Assembly (NCBI RefSeq): GCF_014529535.1
Contig: NC_050738.1
Coordinates: forward strand, 14,648,062-14,712,061
Origin: Bradysia coprophila
Taxonomy: Eukaryota > Arthropoda > Insecta > Diptera > Sciaridae
Reading direction: 5' to 3'
Length of the DNA stretch: 64,000 nt
Positions 10,801-23,754 of this stretch are shown here, piece after piece. The position numbers and the translations under genes are program-made. Position 1 is the first letter of the stretch; each line of letters starts with the position of its first letter. A model generated the notes under the pieces. That model saw nothing but the letters and a program-made list of their open reading frames with translations. It was not told where the DNA came from and made no database searches.

Positions 10801-12285
10801 TGATGAAAGCTCTCTTTAGACGGAAAATTAAATCATTCAATCAAGGGATTAAACGGGAAGTTTTAGAATAGCATTTAGATATAGAGGATCTTTGGGTTGG
10901 TGGGATATGCTTACTCATTTCTTGCAGATCGAAAGATTTAGTAGTAGAATATCACTGAGCTTTCGTTATCAGGGCTGACTTATTCTAGTTTCCTTTACTG
11001 GTCGTAGGTGACCATTTGACTTAGGGGTATGAAGGTACTTGGTGCAATAACACTGCAAATGAAGTCAGATCGAGTCAAGTTGTAAGATATTGTCGCCCAA
11101 GTAAGTTTTTCTATCTGGAATTAGACATACAATACATCGACAAAGGGTAATTGGTCTCTGAAAGTTAGCAAACTTCAAAGTGAAAAAGTAAGGTGAGGGG
11201 CCAAAAAATTCAGCAATTTTCAGACTGAAAAAGTAATTCTCTGTGTTCCCTTTAATACGTTTAAAGGGAACACAGAGAATTACTTTTAGCACATTTAATT
11301 ACCTGTCAAATGACACCCTACACGACCATGTACGTTTTGTGTACCCCGAGAAATTTCTGTAAGAACAGTGTAAGTCTTCGGTTGAAAACTTCAACGGCAC
11401 ATATTTCAGTGTGGATGAATTTTAAAACCATCAACCTCTATTCGGTTCAATAGTACATGTGATTACCTTTCTAATGACACCCCACACGACCCTGTACGGC
11501 TCGTGTAACTGGAGAAATTTTTGTAAGTAAATTGCAATTTTTCGGTTTTTGCACACCTGTCATCAGTCACACGCTTCGAAGAATTTTTTTGAAAGTGGTT
11601 TTAACTTCTAGGGTCTAAGTCCTTTCTAGGTACAATTAAAAAATTCCAATAGAAAATGCGTCCGATTTCGGTAGGCTGTTTTTCAATAGAATCCCTCTTT
11701 TTTCATCGAATTTCATGAGCTTTCGACGTCCCATGTAAAATCCGTTACAAAACTCGCGATAAACGAGAAAGTCGAAGTTTCCGATGAAGTTTCATCTGTT
11801 TAATGACTTCGGCTTTGGCTTGGATCCACAAAGTTCTCTCGAAAACTGGACTTGTCAACTTTTTGTCCCTTGTTATGTTATTCCCGTGAAGTATCGCCAA
11901 AGTCAAATCACCAAGAAAAAATTTAATCGCAAAAAAAAAATCGCCAAAGTGTGAAGAACCACCAAGAAAAATCGCCAAAGTGTGAAGAAACGCCAATTAT
12001 TTGACTTTTTTCTTTTTGTCGTTTCTTCTAACTTCGGCAAATTTTCTTAACGCTTCTTCACACTTTAGCGATTTTTTTTTGCGATTTAAAAAATTCTCAA
12101 AAACTGACTTTGGCGATACTTCACGGGAATATTCAGGCAGGCGTGTCGTGCAATTTTTTTTAGACAAAATAGTGTCTCGGGACGGCTGGGTACAATATAT
12201 ATTATCTTAGTGTCTCTCATCAATCCCACTTTTAACATTTTCCATTTTCCTTTCAGCTATTAAAATCGAATTCAATCGAAGGTAA
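1830..12285 (+). CDS. ena: Enabled (Ena/VASP actin regulator), 7 coding exons
   Basis: Ena/VASP proteins hold actin filament ends at the leading edge and in filopodia and oppose capping. Exons: 1830-1834 (ATGAA, donor GTGAGT), 8864-9185, 9287-9474, 9535-9700, 9760-10407, 10487-10787, 12257-12285. All phases join, giving 1659 nt and 552 aa. Residues 1-109 are the EVH1 domain ([27 protein letters not shown]), which binds FPPPP ligands. The middle is rich in Gln and Pro, with a run of seven prolines near 351-357 for profilin or SH3 binding. EVH2 follows: G-actin-binding [15 protein letters not shown] (about 373-387), F-actin-binding [16 protein letters not shown] (about 425-440), then PWEKSNTLP and a C-terminal tetramerising coil ending in IEFNRR. 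The start exon is short; I chose it because ATG-AA joins in phase to give [12 protein letters not shown], the family N-terminus. The exon 4 donor (9700, GTTCGA) is weak; 9709 would also keep frame. Confidence 0.95.
4348..5117. mobile_element. MITE with about 300-bp terminal inverted repeats
   Basis: The ends are GAGGGATTCTTTTGAAAAAC and its reverse complement ending AATCCCTC at 5117. The inverted arms cover about 4348-4640 and 4830-5117. Shared landmarks include AACAGCCTACCGAAATCG, AAACCACTTTCAAAAAAA and ACCTTTCTAATRACACCCC. The core has no coding capacity. The flanks read CTATT and ATTACA, so a 3-bp ATT duplication is possible but weak. A second, one-armed copy lies at about 11290-11697 in ena intron 6, which proves a dispersed family. 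Confidence 0.8.
7011..7133. repeat. GC-rich fold-back, 57-bp arms
   Basis: AAGGCTGCGAGCGCACTTAC at the left pairs with GTAAGTGCGCTCGCAGCTT at the right. Pairing continues through CCGTTTAGC/GCTAAACGG, CTCCGTTTACG/CGTAAACGGAG and AACAATGGAAG/CTTTCCATTGTT, leaving a loop of about 10 bp. The arms are clearly richer in GC than the surrounding intron. I could not define a target duplication. Confidence 0.8.
8376..8396 (+). repeat. CT microsatellite
   Basis: About ten perfect CT dinucleotides in ena intron 1, roughly 470 bp upstream of the EVH1 exon. In the transcript this is a pyrimidine tract. Its distance from the acceptor argues against a direct splicing role. Confidence 0.85.
11229..11286. repeat. 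Near-perfect 27-bp palindrome
   Basis: AAAAGTAATTCTCTGTGTTC runs into CCTTTAA; after about 4 bp of loop its exact complement follows (TTAAAGGGAACACAGAGAAT, then TACTTTT). It lies in ena intron 6, directly before the truncated MITE copy, and may mark a junction made when that element lost its left half. Confidence 0.8.
11290..11697. mobile_element. Truncated copy of the 4348-5117 MITE family
   Basis: Matches the right portion of the element at 4348-5117 (about 4713-5117) along its length: ACCTTTCTAATGACACCCCA, CTGGAGAAATTTTTGTAAG, GAAAGTGGTTTT, CCGATTTCGGTAGGCTGTTT and the terminus AATCCCTC at 11697. The left half is missing, so this copy is one-armed. It lies in ena intron 6 and is not part of the spliced message. 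Confidence 0.8.
11879..12132. repeat. Fold-back element in ena intron 6
   Basis: ATTCCCGTGAAGTATCGCCA at the left pairs with TGGCGATACTTCACGGGAAT at the right. Inner pairing follows: AAATCGC, then an A-rich run, then CGCCAAAGTGTGAAGAA against TTCTTCACACTTTAGCG. The left half contains a second, offset CGCCAAAGTGTGAAGAA, so it is partly duplicated. It has no ORF and ends about 120 bp before the last ena exon. Confidence 0.8.
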
Positions 12286-15111
12286 GACAACTCCGCGTAC
12301 GATGGTGTATTTGTTACCGCACTAATTTTACAGTTTGACGTGATGCGAACGATCTATTATCTAATATATTCATTGTAAGAATATTTAAATTAAACGAAAT
12401 CTACATCTACATTTCTAAGGGTAAATAAATTTAGTTGTAATATGTTTTTCATTGTAAAACCAAACAAGATGTGTAGACAGGAAAAGTTTTACACACAACA
12501 ATTACACACAGACACAACACAGAAACACAAACACCGTATGAATTAATCAATTGCATTTACTCTATATCTCTCGATTGTTTGTTGACAGGTGACATTATAA
12601 AAACAAAAAACAAAACAAAGAAGGGAAAACGAATAAGAAAAGGCACAAAACATTTTATGGTACAGCATTAACATATATTAGGTTTGGCTGTGATATTTTT
12701 TGAATGAGACGAGTTATGGTGTATTTGACTGTTTATAACCAATGTTGGGCAAAACCTTGTTAATTTTGTGTTTGTGCCGTAAAGCGTTAAGAGCATATCT
12801 TTCTGGAAAAAATGACTTCTCTTCGTTTCATCAAATCTATAGAAATTTGATAGACTTTTATATGAACCAGTCTTGCCGTGGTTGGTGAACGGCGTGTGCA
12901 TTTCTACTTTTGTATTTCACAATATTGTGCAATGTGTTAACATTCCTCTCTTACTTTCCAATTTTCTATTCTTCTTCCAATTCAATCGTTTTTCTATTAA
13001 CATTTTTACTGCGTATGTGTTAGCATTTACCGGGGATCTTTTTGATCCGTTGATCTAACCTGATGCGGAACGTTCCAAAATTTGTGTTTGCATGTTGCGA
13101 ACCGTTGATCATGGAACTAATGTGTGTATGCCTTGCTATTTGAATCATTTCATTCATAGTAAGGAGACTGTAGCATACCAGTCTACAATTCTCCTACTAT
13201 CCCGGTTCAAGTACTTTGAGATGTATGGACAGCGGAAATAGGTTTTTATTCTTATTAACACTGATCACGTAGTGTGCCAATTAATAGGGTAGTGTGCACC
13301 TACCAGCTTTTTCTATTTATATTAGAATTAGACTTACAAAACGTTGTTACTCGATAAGCATTTTCTACTGGCCCCTTTACACTCCAAAAAGAATTGGATG
13401 GTAGCCGCCTATCCTATTGATTGATGATACGACATGCGGTGGCCTCATACCATATTAAGGTTGTATTGTGTGGTCAAATGGTGATGAGTTTAACGAGAGT
13501 TAGTATCATATCGCCGAGTAGCCTGATTTCTAGATATGTATCGGTGTTGATGTGATTTTGACTAATAGATAACGGTTTCGAGAAAAAAATTTCGCCCCCA
13601 CTCTATGTGATTTTGTGCTAGATCTTTAGGTGATGCGACGTTTGAATAGGAAACGAGAATATTCGGGAACAAGTTCACTAATTTAATTTACTTCGCAAAA
13701 TTTTCTTTGATCTCTAAAGCCATTGCTGGGAACCAAATGTACACAGTGTGTACTAACACGTCTAAATATTAAAAATAATTTTCCATTTTTTTTCTATATA
13801 TTTCACTTAACTAATTGAAATGACCCGTGAAGCCTTTTTGTATTATTATTTTAGAACTACAAATTTGTATTAAGATTGCTTCTAACTTTTATTCAACGTT
13901 TTGTGCTAACTATACTCATAACAATTGATTGCTTGGATTGTTTTAGTTCTCTAAGTTTTTTGTACGAAAGCATATTAACAGAATCGAAGGTAAAAATTCA
14001 AGAAACCCTGCAAGGAACCCCATCAATTTTCTTTGACTTTTTATAGCGCCTAAAATTACTCCTTTACCGTTTCCATTTCGTAGTGCCATAAAAGCAATTC
14101 GTTGCAAATAATCACTGAATCGAAATGATGGATCTTACAATAGCTCAGTGTAATATGCACCTGTGTAGAAACTGTTTGAAGACTGAAAATATTTTGTATT
14201 GACGAAACGTATACATTTTTTGACCCCAGTTTTGATGTCTGTAAACGTCATTTTTTTAAAAATATAAACTTACCTCCAACATTGAACAGTATAATTCCGT
14301 TTCTTCAGTTTTTACCTTACGTTCTAAATGGCCACAATTCGAAGATCATTTTTTTAAACCGAGGTTATTCCATTTAAACACAATAAGAAAAAAATAGTTC
14401 GGCATTTTCACGACTTATAAAAAATCCGAAGTGCTATAGAGAATCTACTAAATTTAAGATCGATGATATAACAATAAAAAATATATCAATTTCGAAATGG
14501 GAGAATAAGAATAGCTAATCGAAATATTAAGAGAAATATTAAATCAACTGAAAATAATGAAACGTATTCGTTGCAACATGAAAATAAAACTGCGAAAAGT
14601 TTCAACGTTGAAAGCTGCGCCATATACTTAAAATATGATGCATTCAAATAAAACTGATACATTTTTTATAACAGAAAAACCGTAAAAATAGTCAACTCGA
14701 AAATGAAAAAAAAAGAAAATGGACAAAAAATGAAATTAAATTAAAAATTTAGTAAGTGTACAGTGTGACGTTGTTAGAAATGTAAGACGATTTTTACTCT
14801 TGTATCGTTTATATAAATTGATAAATAAGTTTAAAGAAACTACAAAAAATAATAAAAAAAAACGAAAAAAAAAATAATTTAAAAGAAACGGCGCTGATAT
14901 ATTCGATGAACAAAAGTACGACTCGTGGAAATGCCAATAAAATATCCAAATAAAAAAGTGAGAACTACAGGAAGTGGGATTCTAAAACCAGTCAAGTTTA
15001 ACGCACATTCCTTTATTTCATACATTGTCTGAGTAGTGTCAGTTTTTTGCAGGGACTATTTTTGGGAAACCGTTTTCCTATATGTTCCCATTAAATTTAT
15101 TCAATCACGTA

Positions 15112-15480
15112 AATGATAAGAAAATTAGAATTAAATGTTTCATCCAACGCTTTTCCATCAGGGAACGTTCCCATACCAAATGCTACATTGTGACGTTGGA
15201 CTGCGATACTTATTCTTTGTAGTAAGAATTCTTTCGATCGACTCTCACAAATCTTCAATTCGCTTTGCGATTTCATTGATAAACTTAAAACCATCCTTGC
15301 AAATTGGTCCCAGAGTTTCGACAGCGAATGGGACAAAAAAATGTGATTTTGTCTCTCAATAATTTCTTTATAAAGCCAACGTTTACGAATTGCTGCTTTT
15401 TCTGCAACTCTATCAAAATTGTGACAAGAGATGTCGATGTAGGATGGGGCCAAGGTGTCAGAACAAGTTGCATCCCATTA
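15112..15480 (-). pseudogene. Retroelement ORF fragment, frameshifted
   Basis: On the minus strand one frame reads SYIDISCHNF...IRKRWLYKEII up to a T run. The adjacent frame then reads FAVETLGPICKDGFKFINEI, followed by LLQRISIAVQRHN. The string AVETLGP plus QRISIAVQR is characteristic of the C-terminal segment of reverse-transcriptase ORFs of non-LTR retroelements (recognised from memory, not by search). The frames are offset at the homopolymer near 15335-15345, and no reverse-transcriptase catalytic motif is present. This is a dead 5'-truncated fragment, not a gene. Confidence 0.5.
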
Positions 15481-15534
15481 CAAGATTTGACCATTCAGAC
15501 TCTGGATGCTTTTTGTTCTTGTTGTTCCTTAATT

Positions 15535-15665
15535 TTCTCAAATGTTCCTACATTTTTGCAAATTTTCCCAAAACTATTTTTTGGGAAAATTAAGGAAATT
15601 CTGGAAAAGTTAAGAAAATTTAGAAAAAGATTTTCCCAAAACACATTTTTATAGTCACAATCCCA
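15535..15665. repeat. TTTTCCCA/TGGGAAAA dispersed repeat, copy A
   Basis: The arms AATTTTCCCAAAACTATTTT and TTTTTTGGGAAAATT form a short hairpin, followed by GGAAAAGTTAAGAAAATT and another TTTTCCCAAAA. Similar pieces occur at 20795-20895 and 33555-33780. Copy A abuts the retroelement relic at 15112-15480 and may have been mobilised with it. Confidence 0.5.
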
Positions 15666-18600
15666 TTTGGATTCATTCCCAGCCGCTACAAATAAAAAAT
15701 TATGGGATCGGTTTGTTGCGAGACTTCGAAGAAGAAAACGGACAGGTCGACTAAACATTTTTGCCTTCCTTTTTTTCCTCGAGATCAGAAAATTATTAAG
15801 AAACTCAGCGAAACTTAATGCGCCAACTAGCTTTGAAGAGAATAAGCCTAGCAGTACTACGTATGAATGTAAAGAAACCGAAAATGTCGTTTCCTCATAC
15901 TTAAACCTGAAACCAGAAAGTGAACATACCCATAATTTTTGCCAATAATTTTTGGCAGATGTTGAATGATGAAATGTCGGTTGAAAGTCTGAAACTCTTG
16001 AATTTGACTGGCCTCAAGAATACACTGACTGTATCTAGTGAAACATACACACAAAATTACGGTAACTAAGACGGTAATAACTAAGGATTATTTATATATA
16101 CAAAAAACAAACAAACTATTACACTAAAACACTCACAAAATAAAGAGAAAAAAAGACAAAAAAATCTTAGCGATTGTTTATTTAATAAAATTATTAAATT
16201 AAAATACAAAAAATATGCATAAAATTAAACCTAAAAACAACTATAGTAAGTAATTTTACGGCGTTAAAGAAAAAACATGAAATTATAAGTTTTTTTTAAA
16301 AAACAGAAAAGAAAAATTGTGAGACTTTTGTATGATTTTAATTTTGTATTTATACACACCCATATATACCCCCTTCCCCCAAAAATCCAATTTAATGATT
16401 TAAATATTTGTTGAAGAAATAAAAAAAGGAGAAACCTAAAAAAGCTTAAACGTTAAATTGTAATTTGTAAATATATTTATCCTAAAACACGCAACACTAA
16501 AAATTAAAAAATTAAAAAATTAAATAAGCAAGAAACCTGAACCGGGTTTTATTATTTAAAAAAATGAAAAAGAAAAATCGCGACATGAAATTGAAAATAC
16601 AAAAAAATGAAATAAATATCCAAGTTAAGTTCTTCCAATTTGAATACAATAACAAAAAAAAGAAGTTTTACACATACAAACAAAAAATACATAAAACCTC
16701 GTCCCCCTCTTCCTTCCCTAAAAAATATACAAGTTAATCTACTTAAAATACATTACAAAACCCTATCGTTAGTCCTAACATAAAAGAAAATGATATGAAA
16801 ATTGCTGCCGAAAATTAAAAAGTAAAAAAAAAACTGAAAAGCTGTTTCCGTATATAAAAAAAAGATTAATAAATTATAAAGTAAAATAATCGGATAAATC
16901 TACTCTATTGACATAAATTAATACGTGCGACACAAAAAAAAAATCTCTATATTGATTATATATAATTAATGAAGTGGACAACATTCATGCAATTGTCCAG
17001 CACTATTAGAACAATTTCCGGTGAGAAGAAAATTAAGTGAACAGGCGCCCTAAATATTCTCGCGTTATACCTACTGTATTACACTTAGTGCATTCATCCC
17101 CTATAATTGAATCAATTTCTTGCAACTCAATTCTTAAATCTTATTGACTTGAGCCTGATACAATGAATTGTACAGAAGATGCCGCACAATAGGGTGCGAG
17201 AATATTTAGAACCCCTTTTCACTTCTTTGACTTCCTCGCCGGAAAATGAAATAACGATGCTGTGCCATTGTATGGATGTTAAACACGTAAAAAAAATTAA
17301 TACAAAGTATATTGCTTTTTGGATATGTGTACACAAATCAATGATTAAATAAAAAAAAAATTAAAAAATTAAAACAACTGTGTTTCGAGATAACGTTAGT
17401 GATCGTACCACCCTGATAAATCTATACAAAAAATCTCGATAAGCAGATCAAAGACATTTAGGAGGAAGACCGAGTTTAAGGTCTATTGCATTTCAAATGA
17501 ACTGAACTTTCGACTGAATTTACTCTCCTATGCTTCCATCTGCTTGTTATAATTACATTGACAAAACGTACGATGCATTTCTTAATTGTTTAAGCCTTTC
17601 GTTCCACTTTCCATGTCTATGGAAAAGTGTCTTGCATTTTACTTGCATCCCCATCCGTTGCATTTTCCCCTGTACTTGTGTAAAACACACAAATACCAAC
17701 ACTCTGTCTCCTCTTGTTATTGTGAATACATCAGCACAATTTTCACGATCTAACCAACACAATTCGCGTTGACCTTGAGTGAAAACATATACCAGCGAAA
17801 CGTCTTACTTATACCGATTCTATAACCAAAGTATAAATAATATCTCATTTAAGCGGATAGTATACCAACAGACTTGCGGATGTGAGTATGTACGACGAGC
17901 TTGTAATTATACAGATTGAAACAAAGGAATGGATACGAAATTTGAGATGAAACGGTCATGTTGGGCTCATTATTATTTTTGCTCTTTGCTTAATCTCAAA
18001 GACATTTTGTATGCCGAAAAACTCTTCACGTATATGTCGGTAACAATTCGATAGGTCAACATGCGTAGCATTTTAAATCAACAAACTTGAATTCGCAACA
18101 TTTGTTTTCATATGTATGCATGTTGAATGAAAACGTTTATTAGGAGCCGCCTATCAATGTATTTCATTCCTCAATGATGGGGAAAGTGTGAATACAACCG
18201 AAGTTCCATTGTTGTGTGCTATCCGATTCACAAACATACTGTATGTGCGTACACACTCGGAGGCATTTGTGAGATTGGCATATAATTGAATGGAGAAGAG
18301 CACGGTGTATTATTGTACACATTCAAACATCTGAACATGAAAATGAATGAGTACACAGCCATATCGCAACGCCGCTGGTTGGATTTGATATAATACATCT
18401 AATTAAAATCCGATGATTTTTATTCGAAAATAAAAATATTTACCGAATCTTTTGGATGGTATTGTTGACATTTAGTGATCGGACAAGAGAATAAGATAAA
18501 TGAAAATTGGAATTACAATTCGTTATAAGTTAATTCAACGTAAAATCGATCGACCTGATCCAATTTATAAACAAAAACAACACGTAATGCTATTTAATCA

Positions 18601-20794
18601 TCTCTATTTCACTACCTCTACAATGGGTACTGTAGACTAGTCGCCGTGTTGTACGGCATATTGTGCAATGCATTAAAAGTGTAAGTAAAAATAAATAAGA
18701 AAAAAAAACAAGCAGAACTTGTATGTACATTACCAACTCAAAGAGAACTACTGTAGTCACTATCATCGGGTTTTCTGATACAAAATGTTGATATACTTTT
18801 GCCGAAAATATTGTTCAAACTCGTTATCGTCGTTGTGTTAAAAAAAAAAATAAGAAGAGAGAAAATTCGACACGAAAATTACGCATATTTTAATGACTAT
18901 GTAGCAAGATATGTGAAAATCAAAAAGAAAAAAAATAATTACAATAAAATGTTATGTTTAAGTCAACGAAACCTTGCCAATGTAAAGAAGTTTCCATAAA
19001 ATTTTATTATTATTTTTTTCTGTTTAAAGCAATTTACCGTGCCCATGTGTAAATATACGTAAAAGAAACAAAGTCAATTAAAAAAAAAGTTTTTATAAAC
19101 TTGAAAATTGTGTAACTCTTAAATTTTGTGTTTCTTGAATGGTGAACATCCTGAAAATAATATTGTACTGAAACAGCATTCGAATCAATGGTGGTTTTTG
19201 TTAATTTACCACCGGTACGATAATTTATTTGCCGGTTATAATATTGTTGACGATTTTACCCAACGATATCGCCGGAATTTATTGGATTAATCAATCACAG
19301 CAGCAATAAAAGAAAAGGAAAAGAAAAAGAATCGGGTGAGTTAGACATATCAATCTTGGCTTATTTTTTAAGACGTAATTTCGAATTTATTGATTTTTGC
19401 TATGCAAAATATGTATATTCATCGATGACGATAATAATGTGCATTGACGTGTCATATGACTTCGTGTACAAAAAATGAATATATACGATACCTTTTGCGA
19501 GTGTTTCGGGTTAATTAAGCTACCAAATTACAGAGGCAGACATTTTTGTTAAACAATTGTTTTTAATTTACTCAACCGGGAAGGAGAGTGCGATGCTAAC
19601 AATGACATTTTCGTATTGATATTATTCAACCGAAATGGGTTTTTTTCCTTGATTATGCGAAGGCATGCCATTGGTGACATTGGAATTCACTGCTCTTCGA
19701 GCGATTAATTATTCCATGAATTATTTTGAATTCTCAACTTCCGGTCGTTTTGAGATTTAAAGTGAAGTCGCTAGAATTTGTCATCATCATCGGAGAACAG
19801 TGAAGTATGTAATTAAACGCGTGTACTATTTACTGTTTATATTAAAACTTAACACTCTTTATAAAGTTAGAGTTTATTAAAGTTTATTTTGAAGAGTCAG
19901 AACATTTTTACAGACAAATAAACCAGCCAGCCAAATTGTATTTTGTTGTTAAAGGTCAACATTAGGACACTATTGGAAATCAAAAATGTTTCCTTCGTTC
20001 CTAACATTTACTGTTTATTCCATTCCTACATGAGCGCACAGCCGGTCCAGTGAAGACCAAGGTCCAAGAACTGCCATCACTGCCATTCCATCGGAGTCGT
20101 CCCATTATCAAAATATTAAAGTCAGAAAGTTTCGTTTAAGATAATACTTTACCCAACCAACGAATGGTCATTCACAACCAAGAAAATTAATAATTCATGA
20201 TCCGATCGGGTTCATGGTCAGATAAACTTTTTTTTTCGTTGTTGCATCATTTTTACCGAATCTTTTATACATTCAATGTGTCAATGTGATTTGAACTTGT
20301 AACACAAAATTATTCTCAAAACTTGAAACACTTTAGCTTGAAATCATTGTTCATTGATACAACCAAACAATTGAAATGTTTTTTATCAATACGCTGATAA
20401 AAATGGTTCATTATAATTTTATATTTTTATTTATCGAATATTGAGTAACAATACAAGTATTCACACGGAGAGACATTATCATTTCGGTTAAAACAAAAGA
20501 TTAGAAATGTGATTATAAACTTGAGCTACATTTTAAAATACAGGAAGGGAAAGCTTTGTATACCTGCCACGTAATGAAATGTGTTTTAATTTAACGTTTT
20601 AGTAGTAAATGAAGAGGTTCTTAGAATGCTTTTGTTCCGAAAGTGTAGACGTTATTAAACTTCGATTAAAGAAATCTCGAAAATCATACTTTCAAATTAG
20701 TGACGCATTTCGTTTCAGATGGTTTTCCACTGATTGGATCGGCTGAAAAACAGCTGACACAAATTGTGTCACTTGTTCACTAAATTTTCAATTT

Positions 20795-20895
20795 TCCAGA
20801 ATTTTTTTACATTTTCTCCAAAAATATTTTTTGGAAAATTTAAGTAAATGCGGAAAAATTAAAATGGGAAAACCATTTTCTCAAAAATGGTCACT
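20795..20895. repeat. TTTTCC/GGAAAA dispersed repeat, copy B
   Basis: TTTTCCAGAATTTTTTTACA, then TTTTCTCCAAAAATATTTTTTGG and GAAAATTTAAGTAAATGCGG, ending GGGAAAAC. It shares layout and wording with the pieces at 15535-15665 and 33555-33780. It is short and degenerate, with no coding potential. Confidence 0.4.
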
Positions 20896-21849
20896 GCGAT
20901 TATCTCAAAAAGCTTTGCGAACAAAAAAATGCTTTCGATTCCGATCAACAAAACTTACTTACTCTTGATAAGAATCTTTTAGATAGATATTGGATGCTCA
21001 ATAATATTGAGTCAATGCTTTACGTTTAAGAAATTTAATAGCGCTGTGAGTGTGTTATGACGTCGATTCGTTAAATTTAGTTTTCCCTCTAAATCAAGTT
21101 TACAGAATTCCTAATCGTTAATTAGGAGAGCACTACAAACATCTCAGCATCTCAGCACAAGTCTGCATAAAATCGTTTTCAATGTTAGCATCGCACTCAA
21201 AAGTTTAATCATCGATTGCCCTTAAAATACTGGCACTTTCTTCAAATTGTAGCAGTGATGTATAAGTTTTATATAAACTGACTCATACTACATTTAGCAT
21301 TTATTCATTTATTTACCACAGAGGTCAATATTTTCTTGAATATCATAAAACCGCGTTTTTTACCAATACTGAGATATGGCTTCACGATGACAACTTTTCA
21401 TGACAAACTATATAGTTGGTAAGAATGTTTTTTTTACTTTATATTTCAAAAGCGCAATGGCATCTGAAAGTATTCAACAACGAAAAAAATGTGTCATTCG
21501 TTTTGTGGTGGCCTTGCGGTATAAATTTTGCATTTTTATGAAAAAAAAAAAAAAAAAAATAAGAACTGATGTGAAAAACATGTCTAGCAGCTAGTCCGCC
21601 GGCATCAATTTTTTTTGGTGTCGTGATGGCGATGGTTATTTAAGTCTTCGAAAAAAAAGAAGAAGAATTATTGACATCTTTTGACTGCACGCGTATTGGC
21701 TTTAGTGAAAGAAACACTCGTTTTAAAATAAAACTGGTTGATCTACAGTATTATCATATAATTCGAAACAAGTTTGTGAATAGGTAAAAGGTACGAATTC
21801 TCATTTTCATCGTGAAAATAAATGTGTTCATAAATGAAACGAAAACACA

Positions 21850-22040
21850 TTCTCCCAAACAGTTAACTTTTACTGCAAGCGTAGACTTAAACATCGAGAC
21901 TGTTACTTCTTTGGTTCTAAGCATTATCTAGATGCAAGATCTTTTACTTTATTAGCTTTGAGATATTTTTCCACTGTGCAGGCACGCATAAGCTCTTCGG
22001 TTTTTTGTTGTTGTTGTAGCTGTCGATAACAAATGATCAA
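21850..22040 (+). repeat. GATAACAGATGA-family repeat, copy 1
   Basis: Ends in TTGTTGTTGTAGCTGTCGATAAC-AAATGATCAACCGT, preceded by CTGTTACTTC and TCTTTTACTTTATTAG. The order of these landmarks is the same in the copies at 22430, 23755 and 43900. Non-coding and diverged. Confidence 0.45.
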
Positions 22041-22429
22041 CCGTCCGTATTGTACTTTCAAATTGTTGCAAGAAATAAATAAAAAACATTTCAGAAACTA
22101 TAAAATGTTCAAAGAACTGTGATCTCGCAGAATTATCACTGTTGTTTAAAAAAAAAATCGGATGTCGTTAAACGTTGACGCTAGCCGACCGTATTGTAGG
22201 GAATAATGAACTTATCAATGTTATTGTCATTTCCTGCTTCCATCTACAATGTCGCCGAATGTTTGAAAAACATATTATCACTACTACGGTCTGGGATGAA
22301 ACCATGTGAATACAAATCGGATCGAATATTTTGGTAATCTACTTTGGAGGTTGAGTAATAAATCGCAAGCTCTTAGTATAAAACTTATTTAGATTGGAGC
22401 ACAAAATATGCTTTATTCAGATTTATTCT

Positions 22430-22625
22430 TTCACTGACGGCAGGCTTGTTCACAATGTGACTTTCGAATCTGTTACTTCATTTGATTTACATATTTGATT
22501 TACATAATGAAACAGAATCTATTGCTTCATTAGTTTGAATATAAAATTTTCTATATAAGTTCGTATTAGCCGGTGTAGATCATTTATTTCTGTCGTCACG
22601 ACGATAACAGATGATTCGTTTTCTT
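22430..22625 (+). repeat. GATAACAGATGA-family repeat, copy 2
   Basis: Begins with GACGGCAGGCTTGTTCACAA, contains CTGTTACTTCATTTG and TTTTCTATATAAG, and ends TGTCGTCACGACGATAACAG followed by ATGATTCGT. Same layout as copies 1 and 3. Confidence 0.5.
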
Positions 22626-23248
22626 ACCTTTTATTGTTGCCATATATATTAATTAATAAAGAAACATTTAAAAAATATTTTATCGGAATCTGTAAACCAC
22701 TAGGTCCGACCTTTTGGGCGGGTGAGGTCCCTTGACTGATATTTTTGATCAATTTCATTGAATTTTCATTTTCCATTGATAAACTTCCGAAACATCACAT
22801 ATATGAAGGCTTACATTTGATTCCAGCTTAATTTTTCAGCTGTATTCATCAAACTTGTCAGATTTAGCATATTATTATATCAATGACTCCCAAATGACAG
22901 TAAAATTTGACAAAATAAACATAAGACGGAATGATTTTGGGCCACTTTGTGAGTTCTCAATTTTCTTATAAATATTGTAGTAAGATTTTAAATTAACCAT
23001 AAATCATAAAAAATCGTGTGAATGACGGACCTCGCTCTGCTTTGTCCGTAAACTTCTGTCTATTATTCTGTTTGATTGCCATTTTCTTAAATTTAATCAG
23101 AGTATATGGTATGTTTTGCGAATGTGGAACGTAAACTCTTTCACAAAATAAGAAAGTGCGATAGATGTTCTTACACTTATGTACAAAAACAGAAGTCCAC
23201 CGCCCTTAGCTGGAAACTTCACACTCGTGGGAGTTGTAAATATTTTGT

Positions 23249-23479
23249 TTGATTGTTGGAATGATGCATTTTAGAAAAAATTTAGCATCCATCACTTCAA
23301 ATGAAAACGAGAAAGACGAAGAAGAATTCTGGGTATCCTTTCCTTACATTGGAAATGCTTCCAATAAAGTTGCGGGCTATCTACGGAAACAACTCAAATG
23401 GAAAGTAACTTTCACTCCAGGAGTAAAAGTACAAATGAGCATGGGCTCCAATAACTCCAAAGACATCAGACTTCACTGA
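23249..23479 (+). pseudogene. Possible Penelope-like retroelement fragment
   Basis: A 76-codon open frame containing FWVSFPYIGNASNKVAGYLR followed by KQLKWKVTFTPGVKVQ. A [VS]-[SL]-P-Y-[IV] motif followed by an amphipathic stretch and a basic F-x-P-x-x-K segment resembles the linker of Penelope-like element ORFs. That is recognition from memory with modest certainty. No catalytic reverse-transcriptase or endonuclease motif is included, and flanking frames are closed, so if the assignment is right it is only a remnant. Confidence 0.3.
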
Positions 23480-23754
23480 TTTCACTTAGCAATCCTTTCA
23501 ATATCATTCACATTTTATTCCCTGAAGACGAAAGCTCGGAAAAAATAAAAAATATTTCAAAATATATCCACGCATCCAATTATTAACAACGAATATTACA
23601 TTTATTAATCAAATCCTACTCTTTTGATAACAGGCATTTTTCTGGCGCAAGACAAGGTTGTAAAGGGAGTAAAAAACTTCGTACCTGATAGCTAGCTTTC
23701 AAATTTGATAATCAACTATCAGAGAGGATGTTAGTAGTTCACTAGCAAGAGATG

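Larger units (their letters stand above)
12286..17400 (+). other. ena downstream region / probable extended 3'UTR
   Basis: No further plus-strand gene is seen here. Long stretches, especially 14380-17380, have A runs on the plus strand with few matching T runs. The same asymmetry occurs downstream of AGO1 and is typical of fly 3'UTRs read in the sense direction. Several AATAAA motifs occur, beginning near 12424, so more than one poly(A) site is possible. I cannot tell where the transcript ends. The region also contains the retroelement relic at 15112-15480. Confidence 0.45.

Noticed and set aside
15304..15654. 116-codon plus-strand ORF
   Set aside because: Antisense to the retroelement relic and extended through TTTCCC repeats; no family resemblance.
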